Source: Malurus cyaneus samueli (lineage: Eukaryota; Chordata; Aves; Passeriformes; Maluridae). Taken from it: a stretch of DNA of 64,000 bases. Of the stretch, positions 12,010 through 23,984 are shown piece by piece. The stretch is taken from assembly GCA_009741485.1 (NCBI GenBank), contig CM019227.1, positions 11,261,647-11,325,646 on the forward strand. The letters are read 5' to 3'. Numbering within the stretch: the stretch's first letter is position 1; every line of letters starts with the position of its first letter. Below the pieces are notes generated by a model. The model saw only the letters and a program-made list of their open reading frames with translations, did not search any database and was not told the DNA's origin. The position numbers and the translations under genes were made by a program.

Positions 12010-12375
12010 TGAATGCCATTGTATGAAAAGGGCCATTAAATCACCATTTAAAAAATAATTTTTAACCTACACTATTGGGGTCACTAATTAAAAATCAATT
12101 CCTTTCCGTGTTGCAAATCTGACAGTAATTCTGCCTCCAATGGGTACAGCAAGATTAACAGCACATCAGGTAAGTGCAGCTGGGAAATGACATTTTCATT
12201 AGTGATTTATTGGGTGTGAAATTTCCACCACGGTGAAATATTCATGAACAAAGCAGGTTAGAATGTCTCCATAAATATCCATGTTACTAATTACTGCTGA
12301 AGCCCACGCTGGATTAAATGTTCACAAAGCAAAGCATTCACGAGCCACAGGAGAATTCTCTAGGACAAGACTTTT
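12010..12375. other. candidate conserved non-coding element / cryptic exon region
   Basis: AT-rich, non-repetitive sequence with several homeodomain-type ATTA/TAAT cores (for example near 12088, 12198 and 12290) and CCACGGTGAAATATTCATGA-like compact blocks. It includes the perfect consensus splice donor CAG|GTAAGT (GT at 12170-12171) and an upstream acceptor-like TCTGACAG ending at 12125. The 44-nt segment between them is open in one frame (NSASNGYSKINSTS). Constraint cannot be measured from one genome, so both the enhancer and the exon reading are inferences. Confidence 0.25.
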
Positions 12376-15238
12376 AGGGGAGAAACCAAAAATACACAGA
12401 ACCCAATAAGCAGCAAATTAAGAGGTTTTCTACTAATCACAGCGTATCACTTTTGCCATCCCCAGAAAAACAAACAAACCAACCCCAAACCCCAAGAGAA
12501 AGCAGAGCAAAGTGATCCAGCCTCTGCTGGCTGTTTGCTGATGAGGAGTGCCAGGGAGGAATGTTGGGCACAAAGATCAAATGGTGAAAAGGCAGCAGCC
12601 CTTCCGTGTTCCTGTCCCTTCAGATGGGCACAGTGTGTCCAGGCAGCACCGGGCAGAGCTGTGCCCTCACCCAGAATCCAGGATTGGAGAGCACCCCGTG
12701 TCCTCCCCAGCAGCACAGAGGGACCAGCAAAGGTCACCTTGTCCCTGTCCCCTCTCACCTCAGGGTGTGACACCCTCGCTGTGATGGCCCCAGCCCTGCT
12801 TCCCTTTAGCACCTGGCTGCTCTGAGTTACCCCAGGAGATGGAATCTCAAGAGAGCTGCACTGCCACAGCACCTGGAAAGGGTCAGACAAGCCATTCCAA
12901 CCCAGCCAACAGAGACCTTCACCCCTTTGCAGTGAACTTTTGCATAAATGGTGAAGTCAGCAAAGCCAGAGCCAGCGACTCAAACAGCCCCTGCATCTTC
13001 TGTCTGCTGCCTGCAGGCACACAAAGCACTCTTGGACTGGGCACAAATTGGTGTATGAGTTTGTGCCCGCTTTTATGGTCAGTCACATCGGGTCTGGGCA
13101 CTTCCAGAACCTGACAAGGTCAATTTAAGCCACGCTGACTCCCAGCCATTGGTATTTTTAATTATTTTTTTTTAATTTTTTTTTTCATTTAATTAGAGCA
13201 CATCAGGGATCTGTGTTAATGTACAATCACACAGATGTGCACAGAGATCACCACTCTCAGGTGGGAGAGGCTGAGGAGGAGGCCACCCCAGAGCCCCTGG
13301 ACTGGGATGGACTCCTCATGAAACTCTTCTGCTCCCCACAAATTGGCAACATTTCTGGGGCCCCAGAAATTAACACTTTCTGCCTTAACACAAACATTTA
13401 TGGGCAACAAGATAAATCTGTGTTGTTGACTAATCAATAATTTCCCTTTTTCTTCTTTTTTGTACAAATGTTCCATGTGATAAATCACTTTAACCAAGGT
13501 AACTTCTCTGCCAAGTTTGATAATTGGACACACCAAATATTCTCTCATGATTAATATTTTCAAAGTGGTATGGCTTCAATAGGATTCATTTTCAATGGAA
13601 TGAGCTGCACAGGCTCATTCCACAGGAATGAGTGCAACAAGGCCCAGAATTCGAGAATCAATGGTTGGCCACAGTTAATAATCTGCTAGGTCTTCCCTGG
13701 CTTTGATAGCCCCTGAATAGAAATGTGCAATATGAAGACATTCAGAGAGTACAATCCTCAGAGTACTTCATAGTTTTGTAGATTGGAAGCTCCAAACCTT
13801 AAAAATAGCTTTATGAAATCCAATTTTGCACAGTTTGGACTAAATAGAAGAAACTGAAGAAGCAGATAAAAATGCGAAAGCAGCAAGTTTGAGTGAATTG
13901 AGGCTCAGAAGCTGTTGGGAGATAATGGCTTCAGGAGTCATCCATTCTGGTCACTGCCAGCTTTGCACCAGGGCTTCTGCATCTCTTTTTGAGCTCATTG
14001 TTAAAAGCATCACTACATATTACCAACATTGTTGTTGCTGACTAAAATACTTAGTAATGACACAAACATCATTCAAAATCAAATTATCAGATGTACAGAC
14101 AACACACTCCAGAATTTAATAGCACGTTAAATGATTGTGGGGAAATGTTCTGTGAAGCCAATGAAGCAGCAGCAAAAACTAATTCAATTCTCAAATGAGT
14201 AGAAGTGAGAAACTGTTCTTATAAAACCAATATTGTAAAAATACATGCTGGCATACACTGCTGGCTTCTGGGGAAGGAGAAAGAACTTCCTCTAGCAGTA
14301 ACCATCGAATTTTGGTGACTGATGTAGTTCACCTGGAATCAAAACTGCTCCATGTGCCTGGAATAGGAGTGTCCAAAATAACTCCATAAGGAATATGTTC
14401 AAAATACCAGTCATGACTCAAAACTATCTATCACTGATCATGATATGATGAACATATGGATCTCAAGTTAAATGAAATTCATCTTAAATTTCTGGAAGCT
14501 GCTAAAGAGTAAGAGCAGAGTTCTGTCTCTTACCTTCTGGAGCAAGCAGCACCCTGGCATGAAATTTGCATGGAACATGAAGGGTTTCACATCGCCCTAA
14601 ATTAGTGAAATATGCACTGATCATCACGTAGCTTCATCAGCCTTCTTCTGGCAGCACATCCTGGGACAGCTGCCAGCAGGAGAGAAACCTACAGCCATTA
14701 CCTGCTTCCAAACACCTCACATCAACACAGAAGAGTTTTCATAAAACACCATCCCTTGGAGATGGGTTTTAATGGTGCTTGAGATGAAGTAACATGTAAT
14801 TGAAAAGAGAGAATTAAATTATGGAAGTTGAATAAACTTCCAGATGGAAGTTTTAATGAAATGCATGCCAAAAAATAAGAATGCAAATCTTGTTATAAAC
14901 AAGAAAGCACAGTATGTTTGAACTTTACGCCTCTTCTAAGCTCTTTTTTATTAATGTTTTCTTTACAAAGCTCAGCATGTCCTTAAAGCATTGAGCAAGT
15001 CACAGCATTCACAGTGGGCCCATATATTGGCTTAGAACGGCTGGTGAAGTGCTCCCTGTCTGTGACAGAAATGGAGATTTATAAACAAATAAAACAGGCA
15101 AAAAAGCTGTAAAGTTCAACAAATTCCTGCTCCCTAGTTTATGCAGAGTTGGTTTCAGTGAATGGGTGCAGAACATCAGGAATCTCAGTCCCATTTCTGC
15201 ATCCCCACACTAGAGATGTGCTGCTCTGCACTGAGTGT
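12376..15238. other. unannotated unique sequence, no gene seen
   Basis: Moderately GC-rich from 12.5 to 13.1 kb, with overlapping open frames up to 147 codons on both strands but no domains. T-rich at about 13,150-13,195. A small 8-bp-arm inverted repeat (GGAATGAG...CTCATTCC) sits at 13,597-13,621. Nothing else was recognised. Confidence 0.5.
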
Positions 15239-15286
15239 CCCAGCCCAGTCCCAGCCCAGTCCCAGCCCAGTCCCAGTCCCAGTCCC
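15239..15286. repeat. CCCAGCCCAGT / CCCAGT minisatellite
   Basis: Three perfect 11-bp units CCCAGCCCAGT (15239-15271) followed by two 6-bp units CCCAGT and a final CCC. The shorter unit is the longer one with the CCCAG half deleted, so the array shows replication-slippage history. Non-coding. Confidence 0.9.
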
Positions 15287-17949
15287 TTTGCTGGCTGGCA
15301 GCTGCAGCACCCAGCAGGACTGTCCTCACCCAGTCCTGATGAGCTACTGAGGCTTTGCAGCCCTCCTCATCCTCTCTTTTCATCCTCCCAGCTCTGGAAG
15401 CACAGGGCAGGAGCAGTGCCCACGCTCCCCTGGATGCAAACACCCCATTTCAATGTCAGAAATCCCCTGCACTGCTGCACTCCCAAAAAGTAACCACTGC
15501 AGAGCTTCTAGGGGAAGCCTTAAACCAAAGAAACTCTCCAGCACCTGGAGAAAAAGATGATGATCTTGGGTTTGTGGCTGTGATGAGCAAAATACCAACA
15601 GCAATGGAAAGAATTTATCCCTGTGGTACAGAAGGGGAGTGTGACGGGAATGTGAACGATATTCCAACACTGCTGGAAGCATGGAGATGTCACACACAGC
15701 CCTCCCAGACACTGCCAGGATCTCAACTGAACTCACACAGACTTGCAGAAGAGTCACAATTCATTTTACTTTTTGCATATTGTACTTTTCATTTTCTGCC
15801 TCTAGCTATATTATTTAATTAATAACACACTAATAGCCAAATTGCAAACCTTACTATTTTGCTGAGTTGTCCGGGGTCAAAAACTATCCCTAATGAAAAG
15901 CAAACTTTAGCTGCTCTCTGTATTTGTGGAAAATAGGCAGCAAAATTCAATAGATGCCATGCACAATGCTTTTGACAGGAAGCTGTAAATCATCTTCCCA
16001 GAAACAGAATTCAGCTGCTCTCTAGAAATGGCATCTTTTATGCCATTTATGAACTCCGCAGAAAAGATTTCAGAGAGACCTAATAGATAGTAGATATTCT
16101 GTTTTGGGGTTCTCAAATGGAATATTTAAGAATATTGATTTTTGTAGTGCAGTTACATTGTATTCCCAAACACTAAACATTGAAGTGGTTTTAGGCAGAT
16201 ACCTGAAAACAGACATCAAATTTCCATTAGCTACTTTCTAGCAGAGACCTTGTTTTGAGATAATTGCTCAAGACAGGTAGGGACATAAATCCTAAGGACT
16301 TTTAATTACACATATAATCCTGTCTGTGTCTGAGTTTTTTAATTCAAATTTTTGAATTTTAAAAAAGCACAGAGAGACAAACAAAACAACAGCTCAGGAA
16401 AGGCAGCCCCATGGGCAGCACCCAGTGCCTTTGTTCAACTCCCAGCTCTGCCACAAGCTTTGTTTTTAGCTATGAGCCAGTCAGTTTGCCTTTCTTTTCC
16501 TCTCCTACAGCAGGTATGATATTCTGATCAGGAAACACTTAACAGGCACATCTGGGAAGAAGCCATTGTGCTGGTACAATTGTCACTTTAAAGAGTAAGA
16601 AAGACTACTAAAAAGCATATTTAAAAATCCAGATAGGAAAAAAATATATAACTACAAAAGAGAAGGTAGGGACAACAAACAGCCCTTCCAAAGTCAATGG
16701 GAGTTTTGCACTGACTTTACTGTAAACAATAAATTTCGGTATTAAATTTCTGTATGAAACACCCAGGGATGCTGTATCCAGTCCCTAAACCTGTTCCATC
16801 TGATTCAGTATCACAATATCTGCACCTATTTCACAACATGTGTTAAAAGCAGTGCACAAGGAGAACACTGAAAACCTGCAATCAGTGTGCTCAGGGAAGG
16901 ACAATGTGCTGGCATGTGTGAATTAGGAATGTTGCAGTTTATAAAATAATCTTTTATAAAGACAGGAGGATCACTCCTGCAGCATTCATATTTTCCAACA
17001 CAGCCAGAATCTTTCAAAGCCCAGCGTGCTCAGAATGTGATCCCAAGTTCCATGTATCACATTGATTTTGTAATTGATTATCTTCCCAGGGTCAGTATCT
17101 GGAAACCTGTAAGACATAATTTTTTTCAACTGATTTGTCTCCCTGGACAGCTGCTGCTTACACCCTCCCACTTTCCAATAGATGATGACAGCCTGGTGAA
17201 AGATGGCTCGAGTACTGTGATCATTCACTTCCACCCTGTGGGCTGCAATCCAAAACTGTCCTACACCTCATTTTTTTTCATGCTGTAAATCTTCATCGGG
17301 AACAAAGTTTCGAGATTTCCACTAAAGTGAGGGCATTTAATTGCTCTCCAAAATGTTGTGAGGGCTGATTCAAACACCTCTGGTGTGAAGCAGTGTGTAC
17401 ACCCTCACTGCTGACCGTGGGTCCCTCTGCTCAGCAGAAGTTCATCTGTGGCACATCTTCCATTTGCAGCTCGATATTTCCAATACCTCGGTGGTTTAGA
17501 GCCTGTCTTTGCAGGCACTTACTGCCTTGTAACTATATAGCTGAGGATCCAGAGTCCACTGGAATCAATGAGAGCCTTGCACGGACTGTGTGAGCTAAGA
17601 TTTAACCCCACAAAAGTTTGGTGACATCAGGCTTTCACTGCCACACCCCAGCAAAGTGCTGCCAGAGCTGTGTGTGAGCAGGGGCCAACAGCACTGCTTG
17701 AGCTGCGGGGAAATGAAACAGGAAAAACCATCCATGAATCACTGGGGAAAGACAAGAATGCAAAGAGCAGCTCTGAGCGGGGCTGTGCAACAGCAGCATC
17801 CCCTCTCCCCTGCCAAGACGCTTCCAGCACTCTGGGAAAGCAACTGGTATCGACTCCCCTGGAAGAACAGCCAGCTCAGGGAGATCTGTCCTGTCCAGGG
17901 ATCCGAGAGACCCTGCATGAGGACACCAGAGGGGAGTCCTCTGCATGCA
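15287..17949. other. unannotated unique sequence, no gene seen
   Basis: Open frames up to 155 codons at 15.35-15.82 kb overlap antisense frames of similar size and have no domain. A T/A-rich imperfect inverted repeat is present around 16,336-16,372. At about 16.99-17.29 kb both strands are open for about 80 codons, without recognisable similarity. Confidence 0.45.
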
Positions 17950-18040
17950 GGAAGGAACCAGCCTGCTGCTTCCCTTGCCCAGCCTGCTGCTTCCCTTGCC
18001 CAGCCTGCTGCTTCCCTTGCCCAGCCTGCTGGTTCCTTCC
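17950..18040. repeat. 21-bp minisatellite enclosed by 13-bp inverted repeats
   Basis: Three perfect units CAGCCTGCTGCTTCCCTTGCC at 17959-17979, 17980-18000 and 18001-18021, plus a partial fourth. The array is bracketed by exact 13-bp inverted arms: GGAAGGAACCAGC at 17950-17962 and GCTGGTTCCTTCC at 18028-18040. Since 21 is a multiple of three, open frames run through it on both strands, but I see no sign of a real protein. Confidence 0.9.
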
Positions 18041-21000
18041 AGAGCCCTGGCTCTGCTCCAGGAAGGGGATTTGTCTCTCCAAGTGCAGAGGGATCACTTT
18101 GTAATTTTTAGTAAACACCACCACCCTAGCTGGCTTTAATTCCTGATTACTTCTTCAGAGGTTAACGCTTCGCCTTAGCAGGCAATCATTTTGCTGTGAT
18201 TAATTACTGGTTTCAAAAATACCAACTTTGTATTTACTGGGCTTTATCACAAGGAGTTTTAAACCTCCAAAACTTTGCATTTTATTCACAGAATGACACG
18301 AGTCCAGTTATGGTCATCTAGTGCAAAATGCATTATACAGACCTACCAGAAACCAATTCCTGCTCCAAAGACTTTACAATTTAAAGCTGTGATTGAACAC
18401 TTGTTCACATCCTTATCTTAGAGGAGGTAGGTTGTTCCAAAGACTCCAAAGTGATTATTCATCCTATTCATGAATTCAGGAGCATGGATATATATTTGCA
18501 CAACTGGAAAAGGCCACAAGAGTTGGAATAACAGCAGAAGGATATAAAGAGAGATAATTGGAATTGATGCAATTAAGCAGTAGCTAGAGAAAAGTAGCTG
18601 TCAAGCTGTTGATGAATATTTTACTGGCAGTGCACTAGGGGCAAAAGTCAAGAGATTTGAAAAAGGACAGTGTAGTATTTTGCTGGCTTTTAGGACAGCT
18701 TTTCTTGTGCATTATAATAGGAAAAAGCACAAAAATGTCTGATGGAGATTGGATTAATGTCTTAATTTCTAAGGAGAATTAAATTACCTGGCATACTGCA
18801 GAGACATTTATAATTTATAAGTAAAACGACATTAGCAATTTACACGAAGCTTAGAGAAATAGTCTAGACAAGAATTATTACATTGAAACCCAAGGTTCAC
18901 ACTTCAGGAGAGTGTTTGACACCCATACCCTGTAAGAGGATCCACCACACTGAGGAAGCCATCAGTGCTCCTGCTTTCCCTGCCTCTGCTGTTGTGCAGA
19001 CAGGGGTCAGACGGATGAAAAGAAGAGGAAGAACAGCCCAGGGAATGCAATCCCACTCCAGCTGCACCACTTGTGGATTGTACAGCATCAGGAACTGGGC
19101 AGGATCCTGCACAGCATCATCCATCACCAAAGTGCATTACAGAGATGGAAGCCAGAGAACAATATAAAAATCCCTTTCTGTTAAATGATGTTACGGATTG
19201 TGAGTTTCCTTCACGTGTGTCAGCATTTTGCTGGCAGAGGGTTGCTCCACTGTTGTGGCTAAAACAAATGTTGCAAGCAATAAAAATAGTGCAAGGCTGC
19301 AAAGAGCCATTTATCAGCTTTCAGAGGCCACACAGCTGAGACCTGCAGGCCGAGGACAGGAACCATGGCTAGCTCAGAATTACTTCAGGCTCGGGGATGG
19401 GGGTAGCTTTTACCATTCTCTGCTCTATGTATCACCCACTAAACACTCACATTTTAAAATTCACTTCAGGGTTATCTAATTTCTAACCCTCGCTATTTTT
19501 AGCTATTATTTGAGATCCCCTCATTTTCCAGGCCATCAAAAGGTACAGACAGCACTGCCTGCCCTTTTAATCAGTGTTCAGGGATGTGCAGCAGTGTATT
19601 TTGCCCACAGAAAGGCCCATCAGGGTGACAAGCGTCGCTGATAAGGGGGTCTAACCCTCCTACAAAGATAAAGGACAAGCTGCCAAGAGCCTGCCTGCCG
19701 AACAGGCATTATCACATTGAAAATAGGGTACCTCTTCCTTCAGGGAGGTCACAGCCAGCCCCCACTGCTCTGTGACACCACAGGGCTGCCTGCAGAGTGT
19801 GGCACTACTCAAAGCAAAGGGGGACAGAGTCCAGATGCAAATCATTTGGACTAAAGTCCTCTATTAGAACATTAATTGAATCCTGTATTTTCTTCATGCA
19901 CAAAACTCTCTCTGGTGGGTCAGGGCGTTCTGGGAGCTGCTTGGATTTGTTGGAAGGTGCCCTGTCCTGTGTTTGCTCTCCATCCCGTGCCAGGGAGGTG
20001 AGGAGCACGAGGACATTTCAGACCTGCAGGTGCTGGAGCAAGACAAATCACAGCATTGATGGAGATGCTGTGAGCTAGAAACAGCACAGTAGAGAGGAGG
20101 AGGTAATAAATACCAGCTAGGGAAAAATATCCAACTGTTGGTTAGCTGATGAAAAGCTGGATCAAAACCCTGAGGTTTTAACATCTTTATAGATAGATAC
20201 AGCTAGGCAGTGCAGTTCAAAAGTTGCCAATACAATTTACTTTTAAAAAATCTAAATATAATGCTAAAAATAATAGAAGATTGAATTACCCACAAGGAGT
20301 GCCCTTTTTAATAATCTTTAAAACACATTCACACTTAATGTCACCTTTTTCAACTTCTGCAAAATGCACTCGAGCAATGGATTCTGTGCAGCAGGGAGGT
20401 ATTAATTTAGCACTTTAGTGTGAGTCTGGTTTTGCTCAGTTAACTTTCGGCTATTGATGTTTTATTGAGTGAATAAATTAGTCAGGTCCTATTTATTCCA
20501 TATCTTTATTTGGCTTTACATCATGTTGCGAGCACGGAGGGCGAATGGAGGCAGCTGAGGCCAGAGACTGGTGAGCTGCTGGACATGCCAGGATGTCAGA
20601 CTCTGTTCTGACCCATTGGTCAGAGCTGTGAGCATCACGAGCTGCATTTATCTTGTAGGGAGTTTGTGATGTGCAGGGGAGACCACGAGCCTGCTTATGA
20701 CCCCACAGGAGCACAGTCCCACTGGCAGCACCTCACTGCAATGGCTCCTCCTGGCCCCATAGGGGCTCTTCAGCATGAAAAACAAATCAAGATCCCAAAG
20801 GGAAGAAAGTCTCTGGAAGCCCAACATGAAAGAAATGCTGCACCTCACTCGATAACTTTGAATAAAACACAGCTTTAAATGCTGAAAGAGCCATTCTTTA
20901 TAAACCCTGGCAATTTTAGCACCATTACTTCTGTCTCTCTTGACCTAACAGTGATTTCACTGTCTTTGCACCCCACTGGAGCATTCTGGAAATGAAGGAA

Positions 21001-23932
21001 GCTTTATAAAGTGTTTGGGTGCCAGCAGCATGCCAGCAATACTGTGATTCCAGCATCTCCTAGCAACCAAGAGGGGCTGGTTATCCCCAACACTGTGTTG
21101 GAAGAGGAGCCACGCTGTAGATGAGGGTCTGGCTTTGCTACAGCCCGAGGAGACAAGAGCTGCCCCCCAGCAAAGCCAGGGGGCAGAAAACAAAGGAGAA
21201 GTGGAAATGTTACAGTAGTAAAAATGTGTAGAGGACATTCATTTATAGAGTCACTTAACTATGAGAAATGTATTATATATTGTATCTGTTAATAAAAAAT
21301 TACAAAACCTCCAGAATTCTTTCAGAATAAGCTTTAAATAGAAGGCTTAAGCAAATAATTTCATGTATTTTGTAACTCCTATCACATAACCAAGGAACAA
21401 GCCTGCTCTTGTACAAATCTCGAGCTGCAGCAGATGCTAAATCCCTCTCCTCCTTCTGCTGTGGAACAAAGTAATTGTTTCTAAATGCTGCTCGATACTT
21501 AGCAAAACTAAAGATTAATTGTTTATAGTTTTCACTTGCATTTCCACTAGAAACAAGAAAAGCAGCCAAGCAAATATCCAATTGCCTCTGTGCACGGCTC
21601 TGGTACAGTTTGACCAAACAAGTTCTGTGTTTTTTAAAGTAAAGGAAAAAATCTGTCCTGCAACCAACTTGCCTTTACCTCTTTGAACCTTGGCTGTTGT
21701 GACTTTTCAAACCAACATGAGATTATTTCTGCTGCTTGCAGGGAAAAAGTTAAATCCTGTGATGGGGATATTATAAACCCATCTTTTCCCCAGGGTTCAG
21801 GAACTGATCGTGTGCCTCCTTCCAATGCCTCTTCACAGTTTTGTTTAATGAGTGCTAGTGACTGATACGTGTGACAGTTTTTAATCTAAAAGAGTTTTAT
21901 TTCAGTGCTGATCAGAAGATCTGGTCTCCCTGGCCTTCCAGGCAGTTTGGATTTGGACAGGACGTGGCTGGGGTCACTTCAAGGTTTAAAGGAAAGTTTC
22001 AAGACTCCCAACAAAAACAGTGCTTGAAGCAACTATTCACGCTTGAGATGCCTCTGCTTGTGTGACAGGCCTGAGCGCAGAGATTTCCTTCCAGTTGACA
22101 TTTTGCCACTTTCTACATAAGATGCCAAGTTGGGAAAAGCACAGTGTGCACAGGTGACACATCTTGTATTTTAGAAAGATTTTAATTACATTTTTTTTTC
22201 ACTATATACTCTTGCTCATGAAATTCATAAAGGGCTTTGTTGGAAGTATCTCATTGTAGTTAACACAATGAGACCTCATTTCCATGCAGGTGATGCTCAG
22301 CAGTCGCTTCACAGAAAAGGAGAAACTTTTCTCAAAAGTTTTCTCAAAACACAACTCCTAAAGCCTCTGAAATTGTTCAGAGGAAACAACAGAGCAGTAA
22401 TGGAAGCAATAAGAAAATAATGAAACCACGAGTATGACACCTATTCACAGATGGCTGTAAAAATATTGAGCTATTATTACTGCATACATTTCTAACACAA
22501 TAGCAGTATCTAACACAGCATTTCAGGATTTCAAATAAGAGTAGAATAATGGCATGTTAGTGCCTCTTGCAAACATACAACTGAAAAAAGATGGTATTTC
22601 CTCTATAGAAGGAACAATACAAGCTGCTGATGGATCTCTGAACCCTCCTCCCCTGGGGTAAAGCATTTTGGGGAAAGAAACTTTAATCTGACATATAGCT
22701 AAACTGCTTTTCAATGTAGGAACGTATGAAATTGTTTCCTTTCTTTGATGCCAACTCCTTCTCTCTGGTTCTACCTACAAGGGATATAGGATGGAGCAGA
22801 GGGTAGGAGAGGCTATCAGACACACTAAGTGGAAATTAAAAGCAGTCTGTGGGTAAGGAACTGAAGGTCAGAGCTATAGCAAAAATAAAATCGGATTCAG
22901 GTGTAAATTTTGTTTAACCATGTAGGTACTATGTAATGGGAAAGGATCCACTTCAACACCCCGTCATCAGGAGTTAGTGAGCCATAAATGTTGGAATTTG
23001 ATAACGAAAATTAAGTTCCAAAAATACAAAGATTACATTTTAAAAAATCCCAAACATCTCACACTCCTAACATAAACACCTAAGTGTGATAGCAACTTAG
23101 GAGGTGGGAACATGACGTCCCTCCCAAGAAGTTAGGACAACTTTTCCAACCTTTTTTTTCTCTTTTCCCAGAATTGTACATACATTTGAGTATTCATAAA
23201 GTTCATTCTCTTACTGCTCAAACTGGTGCACTGACAGTCCCTCACAGGGCCAGCCAAGACCTCTCCAGGATGTCTGTGTAACTTGTATTTACTGCCAAGT
23301 GTGTTCTGCACAGAACACACAGGTCTGGAAACATCAAAATACGCTGTTCAAAATGACACAGCCCCATGTGAGCGTGTAACAGCGCTGAGACCATATGGGG
23401 AGCCAACTCCAAAGGTTTAAAGACACCCAGACTGAGGCCCCGGGCTGCTGCAGGGTCTGACTCCCATATGGAAAGGGCACTGTGCTGCCAGGCATCCTCT
23501 CAGGGCACAGCCTCCATGGAACATGTCTGAAGTGAGAGTCACTACTCCGAGCTGCTCTCCAGACTGCCATTTAACAAGCTGTCAGGATGACTTAAAAATA
23601 GCACAGGATCTAACTGCAAAACAGAGTTCTGGTTTGCTTGTTCTGCTTTCCCTGCTGTGATTTTATCAGGAATTGGCCGGCTTAATTTAGCTTTGCTGGT
23701 TGCCAGAGAATGGCACGATTTTGTTTGAATTTTGCTTCTTGGCTGGGTTTTCCAAACTTGAATTGTCCCTCAATGACTGGCACCAGCAGTTTGCACCAGA
23801 CCTTGGATCAGGAGGTCCTCCTCCCACTGCTGATGACAATGTGGCCACCAGGAAACATTTGTGTCCCCTCATGTGGCTTCCATGGCCACATTTATAAGAG
23901 CAACTTACAGTTACTGCCCAGGCTGGAAAGCT
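18041..23932. other. unannotated unique sequence, no gene seen
   Basis: About 5.9 kb of mostly AT-rich non-repetitive DNA. Open frames stay at or below about 105 codons. The minus-strand frame at 21,617-21,300 has a rather protein-like composition but no ATG start and no family I recognise. No RNA gene or transposon was identified. Confidence 0.45.
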
Positions 23933-23984
23933 GACACTTTTATAAATGCTCACAACTAGACACTTTTATAAATGCTCAGAACTA
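23933..23984. repeat. 26-bp tandem duplication
   Basis: Two head-to-tail copies of a 26-bp unit containing ACTTTTATAAATGCTCA (23933-23958 and 23959-23984), differing at one base. Each copy contains TATAAA. Its simplicity and near-identity suggest a local, fairly recent slippage event. Confidence 0.9.

Noticed and set aside
18421..18437. let-7-like string GAGGTAGGTTGTT
   Set aside because: The seed and spacing differ from let-7 (AGTAGG is missing) and no pairing arm forming a precursor hairpin was seen nearby.
21300..21617. Protein-like 105-codon minus-strand frame
   Set aside because: The composition looks protein-like, but there is no ATG start, no splice context and no family I can name. 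Kept only as a remark.
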